Shown here in pieces: positions 16,669 through 24,806 of a stretch of 64,000 bases of DNA (the first letter of the stretch is position 1; every line of letters begins with the position of its first letter). The stretch is taken from positions 85,007-149,006 of IMG/VR virus record IMGVR_UViG_3300009149_000011, one strand, 5' to 3'. Position numbers and translations under genes: made by a program. Origin of the DNA: a virus. Under the pieces are notes generated by a model that had not been told where the DNA came from, searched no databases, and saw only the letters and a program-made list of their open reading frames with translations.

Positions 16669-17151
16669 TTAAGCATTAGAACAGTAGTAATCAATTATTC
16701 TTTTAATGACAATGGATTTATCCACAATAGCCTCTTTTAGACCTGGGATCATATTAGCTTCTGGTTGTGAACAGATCTCTTCAAGAGTAAACCATCCATA
16801 ATCTAAATGCTCCTGACTATGCTTATCATCTCCAGAAACATAAGGAACAAATTCTTCTTGAAATATTCCTACAAAAGTATAATACGTATTGTGATTTGTT
16901 GATTGAATATAGAGTGGTTTATCTGATATTGTGTAAGGCTTGCCGCACTTAGTTTCTTCATAAAACTCTCTCTTAGCCGTCACTTTAGGTTGATTATCCT
17001 CATCTTCATAAGTTCCTCCAAAAAGCCCCCAACAATTAGGGAAAGTATGTTGTGGTCCAAAACTCCTTCTTCCCAAAAGAATTCTTCCCGTTGATTTGGC
17101 TATAGGCAGTATGCCTGCGCCAACGTGTTGATTATCCACCATATTCATCAT
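16669..17151 (-). CDS. Nudix hydrolase, 160 aa
   Basis: The Nudix fold is shown by the strand GILPIAKSTGRILLGRR and the Nudix box GGTYEDED...AKREFYEET near residues 48-73, with the REfxEE metal-binding core. The spacer between the first Glu and RE is slightly longer than the canonical seven residues. Such enzymes hydrolyse nucleoside diphosphates linked to another moiety: damaged nucleotides, NAD, or RNA caps; substrate cannot be read. Three Met codons at the start (residues 1, 2, 4) make the exact start open; a TATTTATA box lies only three bases from the first. Confidence 0.88.
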   Translation of the reverse strand: MMNMVDNQHVGAGILPIAKSTGRILLGRRSFGPQHTFPNCWGLFGGTYEDEDNQPKVTAKREFYEETKCGKPYTISDKPLYIQSTNHNTYYTFVGIFQEEFVPYVSGDDKHSQEHLDYGWFTLEEICSQPEANMIPGLKEAIVDKSIVIKRIIDYYCSNA

Positions 17152-17154
17152 GTA

Positions 17155-17162
17155 TATAAATA
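17155..17162 (-). promoter_or_regulatory. TATTTATA box before the Nudix gene
   Basis: Minus-strand CATATTTATATA, three bases from the first ATG (12 from the third). The box matches the late set, the spacing only if translation begins at residue 4. Confidence 0.4.
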
Positions 17163-17179
17163 TGGAATAATTATAGCAA

Positions 17180-17413
17180 TCAAAACCAAGCTTTATAGAA
17201 AAAGTCTCTTAGATCTTTTTTTAAAAGAGACGCTAAAACAAAAAATAAAGATGCCCACCCTACAATTGTTAACACTAAAAAATCTTGAATTGTTTGTGAC
17301 CAATGCTTGCGACTAAGCTCTCCACCTTTTTTTACATACATAAAACTACTCACTTGTAAAAACGTCCAAGTAACAACTCCTACTCCGAAATGTATTTTTG
17401 TATCTAGAGTCAT
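17180..17413 (-). CDS. Two-helix membrane protein, 77 aa
   Basis: Two hydrophobic segments (about residues 8-26 and 44-63) and a basic C-terminus. It overlaps the upstream gene by four bases (ATGA type), so it is likely co-translated with the 165-aa protein. Function unknown. Confidence 0.65.
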   Translation of the reverse strand: MTLDTKIHFGVGVVTWTFLQVSSFMYVKKGGELSRKHWSQTIQDFLVLTIVGWASLFFVLASLLKKDLRDFFYKAWF

Positions 17414-17907
17414 TTTTTCTTAATTATAGTATCAGCATAACAACATAGGTCCAGAGTCTTAACCTGAGTCATTAGATCACTTCTACCTTTTCTTGAGTAC
17501 AACTTATACATAGCATCTCTTGCTGAGTCAGCAGTCTCCTTACTTGCGCACTTGTCTGAAACAAGTTGCTGCAAGCTTTCTTTCTTCACAATTACCCAGT
17601 AATCGATAGTCTCAAAAGCAAAGTAATCAACCTCTGTAGCATAAGCCCATCCAACCTTTCCTTGTACATTCTTTATCTCAATCCAATGAATGTTCTCATT
17701 TGGTTCCTGATCGCTTCTCTGGCTCTTCTTAAGACCTTTGACATCTATCTTCAACTCAGACACTATCTTTATGTCCCAGTGCTCTCTCATGTCCTGTGAA
17801 GGCGTTGCTTCATCTACTTTGGCCCCATTCTTTTCCAGCAACTGTATTAAATCAGCTTCCTTCACTTTCCCTTTCTTGAGAAATTCTTGTATTGTATTCT
17901 GTATCAT
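17410..17907 (-). CDS. Possible PD-(D/E)xK nuclease-like protein, 165 aa
   Basis: After a short helical N-terminus, the segments HWDIKIVSELKIDVKG and WIEIKNVQGKVGWAYATEVDYFAFE follow the order of a restriction-enzyme-like fold: an acidic residue, then (I)DVKG, then a strand with IEIKN and a tyrosine/aspartate-rich stretch. The D-x-K and E-x-K pairs fit a PD-(D/E)xK site. The rest is helical and basic. This is a fold guess from motif spacing. It lies between the UvrD-like helicase gene, 9 bases upstream, and a small membrane protein gene. Confidence 0.6.
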   Translation of the reverse strand: MIQNTIQEFLKKGKVKEADLIQLLEKNGAKVDEATPSQDMREHWDIKIVSELKIDVKGLKKSQRSDQEPNENIHWIEIKNVQGKVGWAYATEVDYFAFETIDYWVIVKKESLQQLVSDKCASKETADSARDAMYKLYSRKGRSDLMTQVKTLDLCCYADTIIKKK

Positions 17908-17916
17908 TTTTTTATA

Positions 17917-19398
17917 TTAAATATCATACATCATAAAGTATAGCGAGTGCTTACTTCTCGTTACAGCAACGTAATGTATTCTTTGAGCCTCTTGATCATC
18001 TGGATCATTCATAAGGAATGAAGCTCTCTCCAACTGCTTATTAGTCATGTTGTCATAAACATCATTATCCTGAAGAGTTTCTTCTGAAATTGAATTTACC
18101 ACAATGCATGTATCATATTCTCTACCTTTACTTTTATGTATAGAAGTAAAATACTTTCTACTTCCCTCGTTTGCCTTTATAAATGAAATTACATTAGCTT
18201 CAGCTCCACCGAAATACTTTTTAACTCGATCGAGCTTTGCCTTAGTTCTTGGGTTTTTATCCTTTTGATAAGCTTTCAGCTCAGATGGGGTAATGTAATT
18301 AAAATACTTGATTGGTATTTGTCTCTGTAGGAATTCTCTCTCCAATCTTCTGATTGTAGCATTTGTTCTAACCAAGCCAACAACCTCACCTTGCCCTTTA
18401 AACATATCGACCAAATCATCAAGAGTGAATATTATCCCATGATTCACATCTCCATGTTTATCGCTATTTGCTGTAGCTTCTAAATCAGTATATTTATTTG
18501 AATTTTCTACAATAGATTGATCGCTCCTAAAGTTTATTGTGAGGTTCATTCTCTCCACAGTCCTACGCTTTTCAAGCATAGCTTCTATCTTCTCACAATT
18601 AGCTCCAGAGTAGCCATATATACTTTGAGCCGCATCTCCAACTAAATAGTAATATTTAGCGTTTAGAGAAAGTAATGTTTCCATTTGAATAGCGCTTGTA
18701 TCTTGGTACTCATCTACAAAAATGTAATCATAACTACCTTTGAATACTTTCAAGTATCTGTCTTCTCTAAATAGGTCACGTACTTCAATAAGCATATCAG
18801 AGAAATCTCTCGCCTTCTTTTCATAAAGGAATGACTTATATTCACTCCAGTATTTAGGAGCATGAGTTTTGACTCCTACAGCGTTTTGCAATTTATAGGC
18901 CCCAATTTGAGATGAGTAATATTCACCTTCTGAATAAAGATCGTTAATCAACGCTTCAAACTCATGACTCTCCGAAGGGGTTGCGTACCTACTTGGTCTA
19001 TACTTACCTCTGTACCAATCGATAAATTCATAGAATGTTGCTACATTCTTGTATTTATTCAGCCTCCCTAACACGCTCATACAATAAGCATGTATGGTGG
19101 TGATTTTAATATCATCATTACCAACACGCTTTTGTAATTCTTCTACAGCAGTCTTAGTAAAAGAAAAGAAGATAATCTTTTTGGGATCTACACCTCTCTT
19201 AAGCAACTCCTTCAATCTATGAACACATGAATGTGTCTTTCCTGAGCCAGCTGTTGCTTTAAGTAGTATAGAGTCTTCCCCATCATAGAAGACATATTCC
19301 CCTTGTTCATCAGTAAGACCATGAGACTTCTTTTGTTCCACGGCTCCGAATAGGCTAATCTGATTTTCACTTGCTACTTCTTTTACTTTTTTTGCCAT
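17917..19398 (-). CDS. UvrD/PcrA-type superfamily 1 DNA helicase, 493 aa
   Basis: The SF1A motifs appear in order: Walker A ATAGSGKT at residues 48-55, motif Ia FFSFTKTAVEEL, motif II FVDEYQD near 228-234, motif III LVGDAAQSIYGYSGA, motif IV region INFRSDQ, motif V SIHKSKGREYD, and motif VI YVAVTRSKHSL. The 493-aa length shows that the large accessory insertions of UvrD (about 720) are reduced. It should unwind DNA 3'-5' with ATP, in repair, recombination or fork restart. The gene lies five bases from the DnaQ-like gene, probably one operon. Confidence 0.92.
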   Translation of the reverse strand: MAKKVKEVASENQISLFGAVEQKKSHGLTDEQGEYVFYDGEDSILLKATAGSGKTHSCVHRLKELLKRGVDPKKIIFFSFTKTAVEELQKRVGNDDIKITTIHAYCMSVLGRLNKYKNVATFYEFIDWYRGKYRPSRYATPSESHEFEALINDLYSEGEYYSSQIGAYKLQNAVGVKTHAPKYWSEYKSFLYEKKARDFSDMLIEVRDLFREDRYLKVFKGSYDYIFVDEYQDTSAIQMETLLSLNAKYYYLVGDAAQSIYGYSGANCEKIEAMLEKRRTVERMNLTINFRSDQSIVENSNKYTDLEATANSDKHGDVNHGIIFTLDDLVDMFKGQGEVVGLVRTNATIRRLEREFLQRQIPIKYFNYITPSELKAYQKDKNPRTKAKLDRVKKYFGGAEANVISFIKANEGSRKYFTSIHKSKGREYDTCIVVNSISEETLQDNDVYDNMTNKQLERASFLMNDPDDQEAQRIHYVAVTRSKHSLYFMMYDI

Positions 19399-19403
19399 CT
19401 AAT

Positions 19404-20225
19404 TTAAGCGATTTGAGTGTTTGAGTTTGCTTCTGATACCAATTTCTCAATTATCTGCCTAACATCTTCCTCAAGCTTATCTGCTGAATGTAATAACCAG
19501 CTTTGATAACTCTTATCTCCTTCAAGCGATTCAACAATAGACTTACCTTTATATTTACCAAAATTAAAAGTAGGAACACCTTGTGCGTTAAGATAAATCT
19601 TACCCTCAAGGTCCATGTTAGTTTTTCTATTGTTACAAAGCTTTCCAAGCGAATGGATGTCTGCTGTTACTTTTCCGCCATTGTCCAACACTTCTCCCTT
19701 ATGTGTGTTAATTAATGCGTTTAACAGAGCGATATTTGTAGTTATTGTATCTTGAGAGGTAGGCTGCTCTGGATGAAATTTACCCAAATATTTTCTAGAA
19801 ACCGCCTTTAAACTTCTTGGTTCTATCTTTTGATGCAACTGCATCAAGTCAACAATGTTTCGATCGTAAGTTAAAAATGATAATCCTGACCTACTGAATT
19901 CATGAGTTAAGAATTTCAAATCGAAATCTTTAATTGAGAATCCAATAAAATCACAGCCCTCAAAGAAGGCTAGTAACCCTTTAGCTTTTGCTTCAAAGGT
20001 TGGAGCATTTTTAACATGTTCGTTTGTTATGCCATTTATGGCAGTTGAAGCCTCTGATATGTCAATACCAGGGTTAATCTTTGTTATGGCTACAATTTCT
20101 TTTTCCTCCCCAGGAAACCTCTTTACAACCGCAATTTCTATAATCCTATCTTCTTTAGGATTAAGGCCAGTCGTTTGTATTTTTACAAAGCATACAGGTC
20201 TTTCAAGTTCTGTTGATAATTTCAT
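19404..20225 (-). CDS. DnaQ-like exonuclease-fold protein with lost catalytic residues, 273 aa
   Basis: The fold follows the Bacteroidetes DnaQ-like family: strand then TTGL, RIIEIAVVKRF, a stretch GITNEHV, GFSIKDFDLKFL, and a C-terminal ExoX-C-like domain with FNFGKYKGKSI. Where active members have FxDxETTG, this protein has FVKIQTTG: residue 15 is Lys, 17 is Gln. The later His of the H-x4-D motif is also absent (PTSQDTIT), while two other Asp remain. It should not cut DNA by the usual mechanism. It may compete with the host proofreading subunit or act as a structural partner. No frameshift is seen, so selection has kept it. Confidence 0.82.
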   Translation of the reverse strand: MKLSTELERPVCFVKIQTTGLNPKEDRIIEIAVVKRFPGEEKEIVAITKINPGIDISEASTAINGITNEHVKNAPTFEAKAKGLLAFFEGCDFIGFSIKDFDLKFLTHEFSRSGLSFLTYDRNIVDLMQLHQKIEPRSLKAVSRKYLGKFHPEQPTSQDTITTNIALLNALINTHKGEVLDNGGKVTADIHSLGKLCNNRKTNMDLEGKIYLNAQGVPTFNFGKYKGKSIVESLEGDKSYQSWLLHSADKLEEDVRQIIEKLVSEANSNTQIA

Positions 20226-20272
20226 TATAATTAGATTTATACTTATTTACTTCAACAGTAAAGTTATAAGCT

Positions 20273-20587
20273 TTATATCCAATCTCCAAGAACTTTTCCT
20301 TTTATTTTGCTTAAATCTTGCGTGGAGAATGTTTTAGTTACATTCTCTATAAAATCAAATTCATTAGGATTAACCCAAAAAACAACTCCAGACATTTCAC
20401 CGTCTGAGTTCAAAGTTTCAACCTGATGATCCGATCCATCAACTGAAAGCACCATTAATCTAGCGCCTGAATCAATAACATAACCATCCTTCATTTCCTT
20501 AGAAATGGAAAGCGAGCAGAGAGACACTTGTAGCTCTTGCTCGCTTTCTATGACAGCATTAAAATCAAATTTAATTAATTGAATCAT
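20273..20587 (-). CDS. Hypothetical protein, 104 aa
   Basis: Small soluble acidic protein, predicted mostly strands, without a recognised family. Its start overlaps the end of the sigma factor gene by 17 bases, so it is co-translated with it; a role linked to the sigma factor, for example an anti-sigma or activator, is only a guess from position. Confidence 0.6.
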   Translation of the reverse strand: MIQLIKFDFNAVIESEQELQVSLCSLSISKEMKDGYVIDSGARLMVLSVDGSDHQVETLNSDGEMSGVVFWVNPNEFDFIENVTKTFSTQDLSKIKGKVLGDWI

Positions 20588-21428
20588 TTAGATATTCTTT
20601 TAATCTAGAGCTTTTCCCATGACTTCTAAGCTTCCTTTTGGCCAATTCTTTAATTTGCCTAACTCGCTCATTAGTTAAGCTTAATACGTCACCAATCTCT
20701 CTTAAAGTTTTTGGCTCATTACCATTTAACCCATAGTACATACTAAGAATATCGGCTTCTCTTTCTGAAAGTTGTTTAAATATACTATTTATCTCTGTAG
20801 CTAAAGATTCTCTGTTGATAGCGTTCTCCATCTGATCATAAGAATCATTTTGCAAAAAATCTACTAAAGAATATTCTGAATCTTCAGAAACTTTATTTTC
20901 CAAAGAAACGCTTTTGTTTACATCTGGACTTGAGGATATTACCTCACTCTCTTCTATGCAGGCTTTGTCAATCATCTCTTCCAATGTAGGCTCTCGACTT
21001 AGTTCCTGAACCAGTTTTTCTCTGGCTTTGTTTAATTTGTTTTGCGCGTTTATCTTATTAACGGGCAGTCTAACAGTTTCAGTGTTGTCGTATATTGACG
21101 CCATTATAGCTTGTCTTATCCACCATACTGCATAAGATAAAAATCTTATATTCTTAGATGCGTCAAACTTATTTATAGCCCTAATCATCCCTATATTACC
21201 TTCATTTATCAGGTCGTTAAGTTCCAATCTATCATTTCTGTACTCTTTAGCTACAGATACAATAAACCTTTGATTGCACTCAATAAGTTTTTCTCTTGCA
21301 ATTTCGTCACCATTTTGAGCTAGAACTGCAAGTTCTATTTGCTTATTTGCACTCAATTGGTCAAATTTTCTAATTTCTCTAAAATAATTTTTTCTAGAAA
21401 AAGAATCTTCTTGATCGTTTCTTTCCAT
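20571..21428 (-). CDS. RNA polymerase sigma-70 factor, Bacteroidetes primary-sigma type
   Basis: All sigma-70 regions from 1.2 to 4.2 are present in 285 aa: region 1.2 near 15-40, region 2 near 50-110 with DLINEGNIGMIRA and the promoter-melting part FLSYAVWWIRQAI, region 3 near 118-165, and region 4 near 215-270 with the HTH TLREIGDVLSLTNERVRQI. Length and lack of region 1.1 match the short RpoD of Bacteroidetes, so it was likely captured from such a host. T4-like phages normally use the divergent gp55. It may redirect host RNA polymerase to phage promoters. Overlap with the next gene suggests an operon. Confidence 0.93.
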   Translation of the reverse strand: MERNDQEDSFSRKNYFREIRKFDQLSANKQIELAVLAQNGDEIAREKLIECNQRFIVSVAKEYRNDRLELNDLINEGNIGMIRAINKFDASKNIRFLSYAVWWIRQAIMASIYDNTETVRLPVNKINAQNKLNKAREKLVQELSREPTLEEMIDKACIEESEVISSSPDVNKSVSLENKVSEDSEYSLVDFLQNDSYDQMENAINRESLATEINSIFKQLSEREADILSMYYGLNGNEPKTLREIGDVLSLTNERVRQIKELAKRKLRSHGKSSRLKEYLNDSIN

Positions 21429-21466
21429 TTTCGCTTAATTCACTTTTTTTTAGCCCTCTGGGAGGC

Positions 21467-21790
21467 TTACTTGTCCCATTCAAGTTGAGTGAAAAAACTC
21501 TTCAACTTCTCAAATTCCTCTTTTGTGTTCACCACTTTAATAGCATACTGATTCGGTCGTGACGGATCAGTTATATTGTGTCCACTAAGTTCAATTTTTA
21601 GAAACCTTTCTTCTTTTCCCTTTTGCCTAACATATACTAAATCCATTTCAATAAGTGAGTCGTTTTGATCTTCATCATTCCCCACACTTACAAATGTACT
21701 CATAGAAGCCTTATTGTTAGCAGTCATTATAGACTGCGTAACATCAGCTTTTTTATTACTGGCTACTGGTTGTTCTTTCACTTCTCCCAT
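21467..21790 (-). CDS. Hypothetical protein, 107 aa
   Basis: No family recognised. Residues 1-35 are polar and low-complexity; the rest looks like a small alpha/beta domain. It has a good Bacteroidetes-type promoter of its own and is followed by the sigma factor gene 38 bases on, so it may be the first gene of the sigma operon. Confidence 0.7.
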   Translation of the reverse strand: MGEVKEQPVASNKKADVTQSIMTANNKASMSTFVSVGNDEDQNDSLIEMDLVYVRQKGKEERFLKIELSGHNITDPSRPNQYAIKVVNTKEEFEKLKSFFTQLEWDK

Positions 21791-21822
21791 TGTGATAATA
21801 CTTTAACTTATTTCTTTCATAA

Positions 21823-21853
21823 CAAATCTACTAAAAAATATCAAGAAAATCAA
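21823..21853 (-). promoter_or_regulatory. Bacteroidetes-type promoter upstream of the 107-aa gene and sigma operon
   Basis: Minus strand TTG, exactly 20 bases, TAGATTTG. The -7 box ends 32 bases before ATG 21790. Confidence 0.65.
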
Positions 21854-21873
21854 GTAAAAAGTGAAAAGAAAAT

Positions 21874-21892
21874 AGGGGGCGAAATACCCCCT
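21874..21892 (-). terminator. Terminator after the small heat shock gene
   Basis: AGGGGG / CCCCCT stem with a seven-base loop, followed on the minus strand by a T-rich tract (TATTTTCTTTTC), 29 bases after the stop of the gene at 21922. Confidence 0.65.
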
Positions 21893-21921
21893 TTAATACT
21901 GTTTAATGAGCTAAAAGTCAG

Positions 21922-22320
21922 TTATTTAACTTTGATACTAAAGCTCTTCTTCTTGCCTTCTTCAGTCTTGGGGATAACAACCTTTAAAACACCGTCTTTA
22001 TAAGATGCGTCAATGCTTTCTATATCAAATCTCCTAGACAGTTTAAACGTCTTTTTAAACGGTTGGATTGGTTGCTTTTTCTTGTGATACTTATATCCTT
22101 CTTCAGATTTAACTGCATCCCCTTCATATGAAACAATAAATAGATCTCCATCGATTTTAATATCGAAGTCACTCTTTTTAGCTCCAGATAAATATAAATC
22201 TAATCTATACTCATTATCACTTTCTAGTATGTCATATTGAGAATATGATTCATGCTCTAAAACCGTGTTAAAGATGTCTCCAAAAATTTCATTCAATTCT
22301 TTGTTAAATGTGCTTTTCAT
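21922..22320 (-). CDS. Small heat shock protein, Hsp20/alpha-crystallin family
   Basis: An alpha-crystallin domain spans about residues 28-120: YRLDLYLSGAKKSDFDIKID, FKKTFKLSRRFD, then SYKDGVLKVVIPK, the family hallmark. The C-terminus is lysine-rich with SIKVK in place of the usual IxI motif. It would hold unfolding proteins in solution without ATP. Small heat shock genes are also known in T4-like cyanophages. Its neighbours are the sigma operon and a late-type small protein; no clear promoter is visible in the 137-base upstream gap. Confidence 0.9.
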   Translation of the reverse strand: MKSTFNKELNEIFGDIFNTVLEHESYSQYDILESDNEYRLDLYLSGAKKSDFDIKIDGDLFIVSYEGDAVKSEEGYKYHKKKQPIQPFKKTFKLSRRFDIESIDASYKDGVLKVVIPKTEEGKKKSFSIKVK

Positions 22321-22457
22321 GTTTTTTGATTTATGCTTTAAACTATAGCTCTAGTATAGTCCAAATTCGTACCAATATAGAAAATGCTAAAATCCCTGAC
22401 AGAATTTCCTTTTTTCTTCAATAACAATAAAATAAATAAGACAATTTGTCGTATATG

Positions 22458-22853
22458 CTAGAATCTATCCTCGTACTTAAGAATTTTCTGCATTTTAACT
22501 GGTGTAAGCTCCAATCCTTCTCCGCCACTTAATTTAATGTGGAAATCCTTGGAAATTGCATACTTAAGAAGGTCAAAATTCAACCTAGTACCATCAACGT
22601 CAAACCCTCTTTCTGAAAATGTAACAGAATAAGGATTGTCAGTATCTTTGTCGAATATAACCCTAGCTTTCTTCTTAGGTTTCTCAGAGACTGGCTCTTG
22701 AGATGGTGCTGGAGATTGAGCTACAGCTCTCATAGCCTTTTGTTCTATACCTGGAACAGAAGAAGGGTCTATACCTTGCTCTTCTAGCAAGGAATAAAGC
22801 TCTGTCTTTATAATTTCCTGTAACTGATTTGGTTGTGTTTTACCTGCTCCCAT
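22458..22853 (-). CDS. Putative virion-associated protein with capsid-targeting-like N-terminus, 131 aa
   Basis: Unrecognised. Residues 9-26 form an amphipathic helix ending LLEE, of the (L/I)xE type cut by prohead proteases; a Pro/Ser/Lys linker follows, then a compact C-terminal domain of about 65 residues (KKKARVIFDKDT...). A TATTTATA late box ends 15 bases before the ATG. Together these suggest a packaged or structural protein. Confidence 0.7.
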   Translation of the reverse strand: MGAGKTQPNQLQEIIKTELYSLLEEQGIDPSSVPGIEQKAMRAVAQSPAPSQEPVSEKPKKKARVIFDKDTDNPYSVTFSERGFDVDGTRLNFDLLKYAISKDFHIKLSGGEGLELTPVKMQKILKYEDRF

Positions 22854-22868
22854 AAATAGACTATTTCA

Positions 22869-22876
22869 TATAAATA
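22869..22876 (-). promoter_or_regulatory. Putative late promoter box TATTTATA
   Basis: Minus-strand CCTATTTATATGAAA, 15 bases before ATG 22853. Confidence 0.6.
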
Positions 22877-22916
22877 GGTGTTTTTTTTAAAAAGCAGACC
22901 CTTTTAATGGCCTACT

Positions 22917-23111
22917 TTATTGCATTTCTTGCTTCTTTTTCGCTATGATAGCTTCGAATTTACTTTTGAACTCTGCTTCTAATTTTGCTTTTTTAGCTTT
23001 TAATTTAGCGGTTCTTTCAATGCTTCTCTTAGCGCTAGTGCTAGCTCTTTTTGCTGATTTCTTAGCTCTATTTTTAGCTTGAGCCTTTTTGTTCTTATTT
23101 GATTTTTTCAT
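22917..23111 (-). CDS. Small Lys/Ala-rich basic protein, histone-like, 64 aa
   Basis: About one third lysine and one quarter alanine, with repeated K-A-K blocks, predicted as one long helix; the pattern recalls histone H1-like DNA-binding tails. It overlaps the preceding gene by 17 bases. DNA condensation or RNA binding are possible, but composition alone cannot decide. Confidence 0.6.
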   Translation of the reverse strand: MKKSNKNKKAQAKNRAKKSAKRASTSAKRSIERTAKLKAKKAKLEAEFKSKFEAIIAKKKQEMQ

Positions 23112-23385
23112 TTTCGCTTTGTTTTTCTGCTGCTTGTAAAACTTTATTTAACCTTTCCATTGAAGTGTTGAAAATCTCCTTAGATTCTTCATCTGTAACT
23201 AAAACTGGATTAATGCACTCTATTTTCGAGTTATTTCCACTTATTGGGACAAAGAATGCTACGGCGCCATTATCTGTAAAAAGTTGCGCATTAGCCTTTT
23301 TAATACTCTCTACATGAGCTGGGATATCATTCTGGTCCATATCACCAACGCCAACATAAAAACAAATAATTAACTGATTCTTCAT
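23095..23385 (-). CDS. Hypothetical protein, 96 aa
   Basis: Small alpha/beta protein beginning with a hydrophobic strand (NQLIICFYVGVGDMDQ) and ending in a charged helix. Similar short proteins occur in large phages, but I cannot name a function. It overlaps the Lys/Ala-rich gene by 17 bases and lies just beyond the terminator of nrdB. Confidence 0.65.
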   Translation of the reverse strand: MKNQLIICFYVGVGDMDQNDIPAHVESIKKANAQLFTDNGAVAFFVPISGNNSKIECINPVLVTDEESKEIFNTSMERLNKVLQAAEKQSENEKIK

Positions 23386-23433
23386 AAATTATATTTTTAA
23401 AAAACTTAATCAAAAATTTACATAAAACAAAAT

Positions 23434-23469
23434 AAAAAAGCCTATAACAATTAAGTTATAGGCTTTTTT
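23434..23469. terminator. Bidirectional terminator after nrdB
   Basis: Perfect 15-base stem AAAAAAGCCTATAAC / GTTATAGGCTTTTTT with a six-base loop, 19 bases after the nrdB stop. Confidence 0.9.
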
Positions 23470-23488
23470 ATTGCATGATTTATATTTA

Positions 23489-24481
23489 TTAAAATTCAGC
23501 GTCAAAATTAAAGTCGTTCTCACTATCTCTCTTTCCAGCTCTCTTATATTCAGCAACCCTCTTTTCAAAAAAGTTAGTTTTACCCTCTAAAGAAATCATA
23601 TCCATAAAATCAAAAGGGTTAGGCGTGTTATACACTTTTTCGCAACGCAATTCATTTAGCCAGAAATCAGCAACAAACTCAATGTACTCAGACATCAACT
23701 TTGAATTCATTCCTATTAAGGACACAGGGATTGATTCAGTTATGAACTCCTTCTCAATGTCTACGGCAGATACAATTATTTCAGTGATAGTCTTTTTATC
23801 CACTTTGTTAACCACGTGATCATTATGCAGTAAACATGCAAACTCACAATGCTTCCCTTCATCTCTTGAGATTAGCTCATTAGAGAAAGTAAGCCCAGGC
23901 ATTAAACCTCTCTTTTTCAACCAGAACAATGCGCAGAAGCTACCAGAAAAGAAGATTCCTTCTACAGCGCAAAATGCAATCAATCTTTCTTGAAATGTTC
24001 CGTTATCAATCCATCTTAATGCCCAATCAGCTTTTTTCTTAACACAAGCTATTGTGTCAATAGCGTTAAATAGCCTATCTTTTTCAGCTTCATCTTTAAT
24101 GTAAGTGTCTATTAATAATGAATATGTCTCACTATGAACATTCTCCATCATAATTTGGAATCCGTAATAGAATTGAGCTTCAGCGTATTGAACATCCGCT
24201 AGCATGTTGTTTGCTAGATTTTCGTTAACAATACCGTCTGATGCAGCAAAGAATGCGAGGATGTTTTTAATGAAATGCTTTTCATCATCATTTAACTTAT
24301 TATCCCAATCAGCTAAGTCTGGAGATAAATCTAACTCTTCAGCCGTCCATATCATTTCCTGAGTAACTTTATATTGATTCCAAATATCAGGATGTTTTAT
24401 GGGAAAAATAACATATCGATTAGGGTTATCAACCAATATAGGCTCTATTTCTTGCCCCTCTTTCTTTATATCTTCACTCAT
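23489..24481 (-). CDS. nrdB: Ribonucleotide reductase class I, beta subunit
   Basis: Residue pattern matches the small subunit that holds the di-iron/tyrosyl radical cofactor. The metal ligands are visible in order: Asp in AEELDL, E-x-x-H in MENVHSE, Glu in AVEGIFF, and E-G-K-H in RDEGKHCEF; the radical Tyr follows the first His (HSETYSLL). The sequence [12 protein letters not shown] and the C-terminal tip FNFDAEF are of the eukaryote-like Ia subtype, the tip being the peptide that docks on NrdA. Length 330 aa is normal. It provides deoxynucleotides for phage replication together with NrdA encoded upstream. Confidence 0.96.
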   Translation of the reverse strand: MSEDIKKEGQEIEPILVDNPNRYVIFPIKHPDIWNQYKVTQEMIWTAEELDLSPDLADWDNKLNDDEKHFIKNILAFFAASDGIVNENLANNMLADVQYAEAQFYYGFQIMMENVHSETYSLLIDTYIKDEAEKDRLFNAIDTIACVKKKADWALRWIDNGTFQERLIAFCAVEGIFFSGSFCALFWLKKRGLMPGLTFSNELISRDEGKHCEFACLLHNDHVVNKVDKKTITEIIVSAVDIEKEFITESIPVSLIGMNSKLMSEYIEFVADFWLNELRCEKVYNTPNPFDFMDMISLEGKTNFFEKRVAEYKRAGKRDSENDFNFDAEF

Positions 24482-24520
24482 ATTATATACTTTTTAATTT
24501 CTTCTAATGGTCGTAAAAAT

Positions 24521-24551
24521 AAAAAACCCTGCTCAATTAAGCAAGGTTTTT
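24521..24551 (-). terminator. Terminator after the 69-aa gene
   Basis: AAAACC-TGCT pairs with AGCA-GGTTTT with one mismatch over a six-base loop, then a T-run on the minus strand. Confidence 0.65.
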
Positions 24552-24579
24552 CTAAACTTTATTTTCGTTCTAGTAATAA

Positions 24580-24789
24580 TTAAAGTATTTCTGTAATATC
24601 TTTTTCCGAGACGTATCCTCGTTTCCCCACTATAAGGTAATTGTAGATACACCTACCAAATAACCTATCCACATAAGCTCCTGAATTTATCGTGCCTAAA
24701 TTTGTAATAGTACCTTCTCCTAGTGGGTGGGTTATTCCATTAACCACCTTTACTTTATGCCCTCTATCAATAGCTTTTTGATCCTTCAT
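24580..24789 (-). CDS. Hypothetical protein, 69 aa
   Basis: Short beta-rich protein (GHKVKVVNGITHPLGEGTI) of a type that could form a small barrel, similar in style to the 87-aa neighbour upstream. No family named. Followed by a terminator and the nrdB gene. Confidence 0.6.
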   Translation of the reverse strand: MKDQKAIDRGHKVKVVNGITHPLGEGTITNLGTINSGAYVDRLFGRCIYNYLIVGKRGYVSEKDITEIL

Positions 24790-24806
24790 ATTCTTGTGTT
24801 CTTGGT

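Noticed and set aside
22321-22457. Heat-shock regulatory element before the small heat shock gene
   Set aside because: No CIRCE-like repeat or convincing promoter could be found, only AT-rich sequence with a short GACAATTTGTC palindrome.
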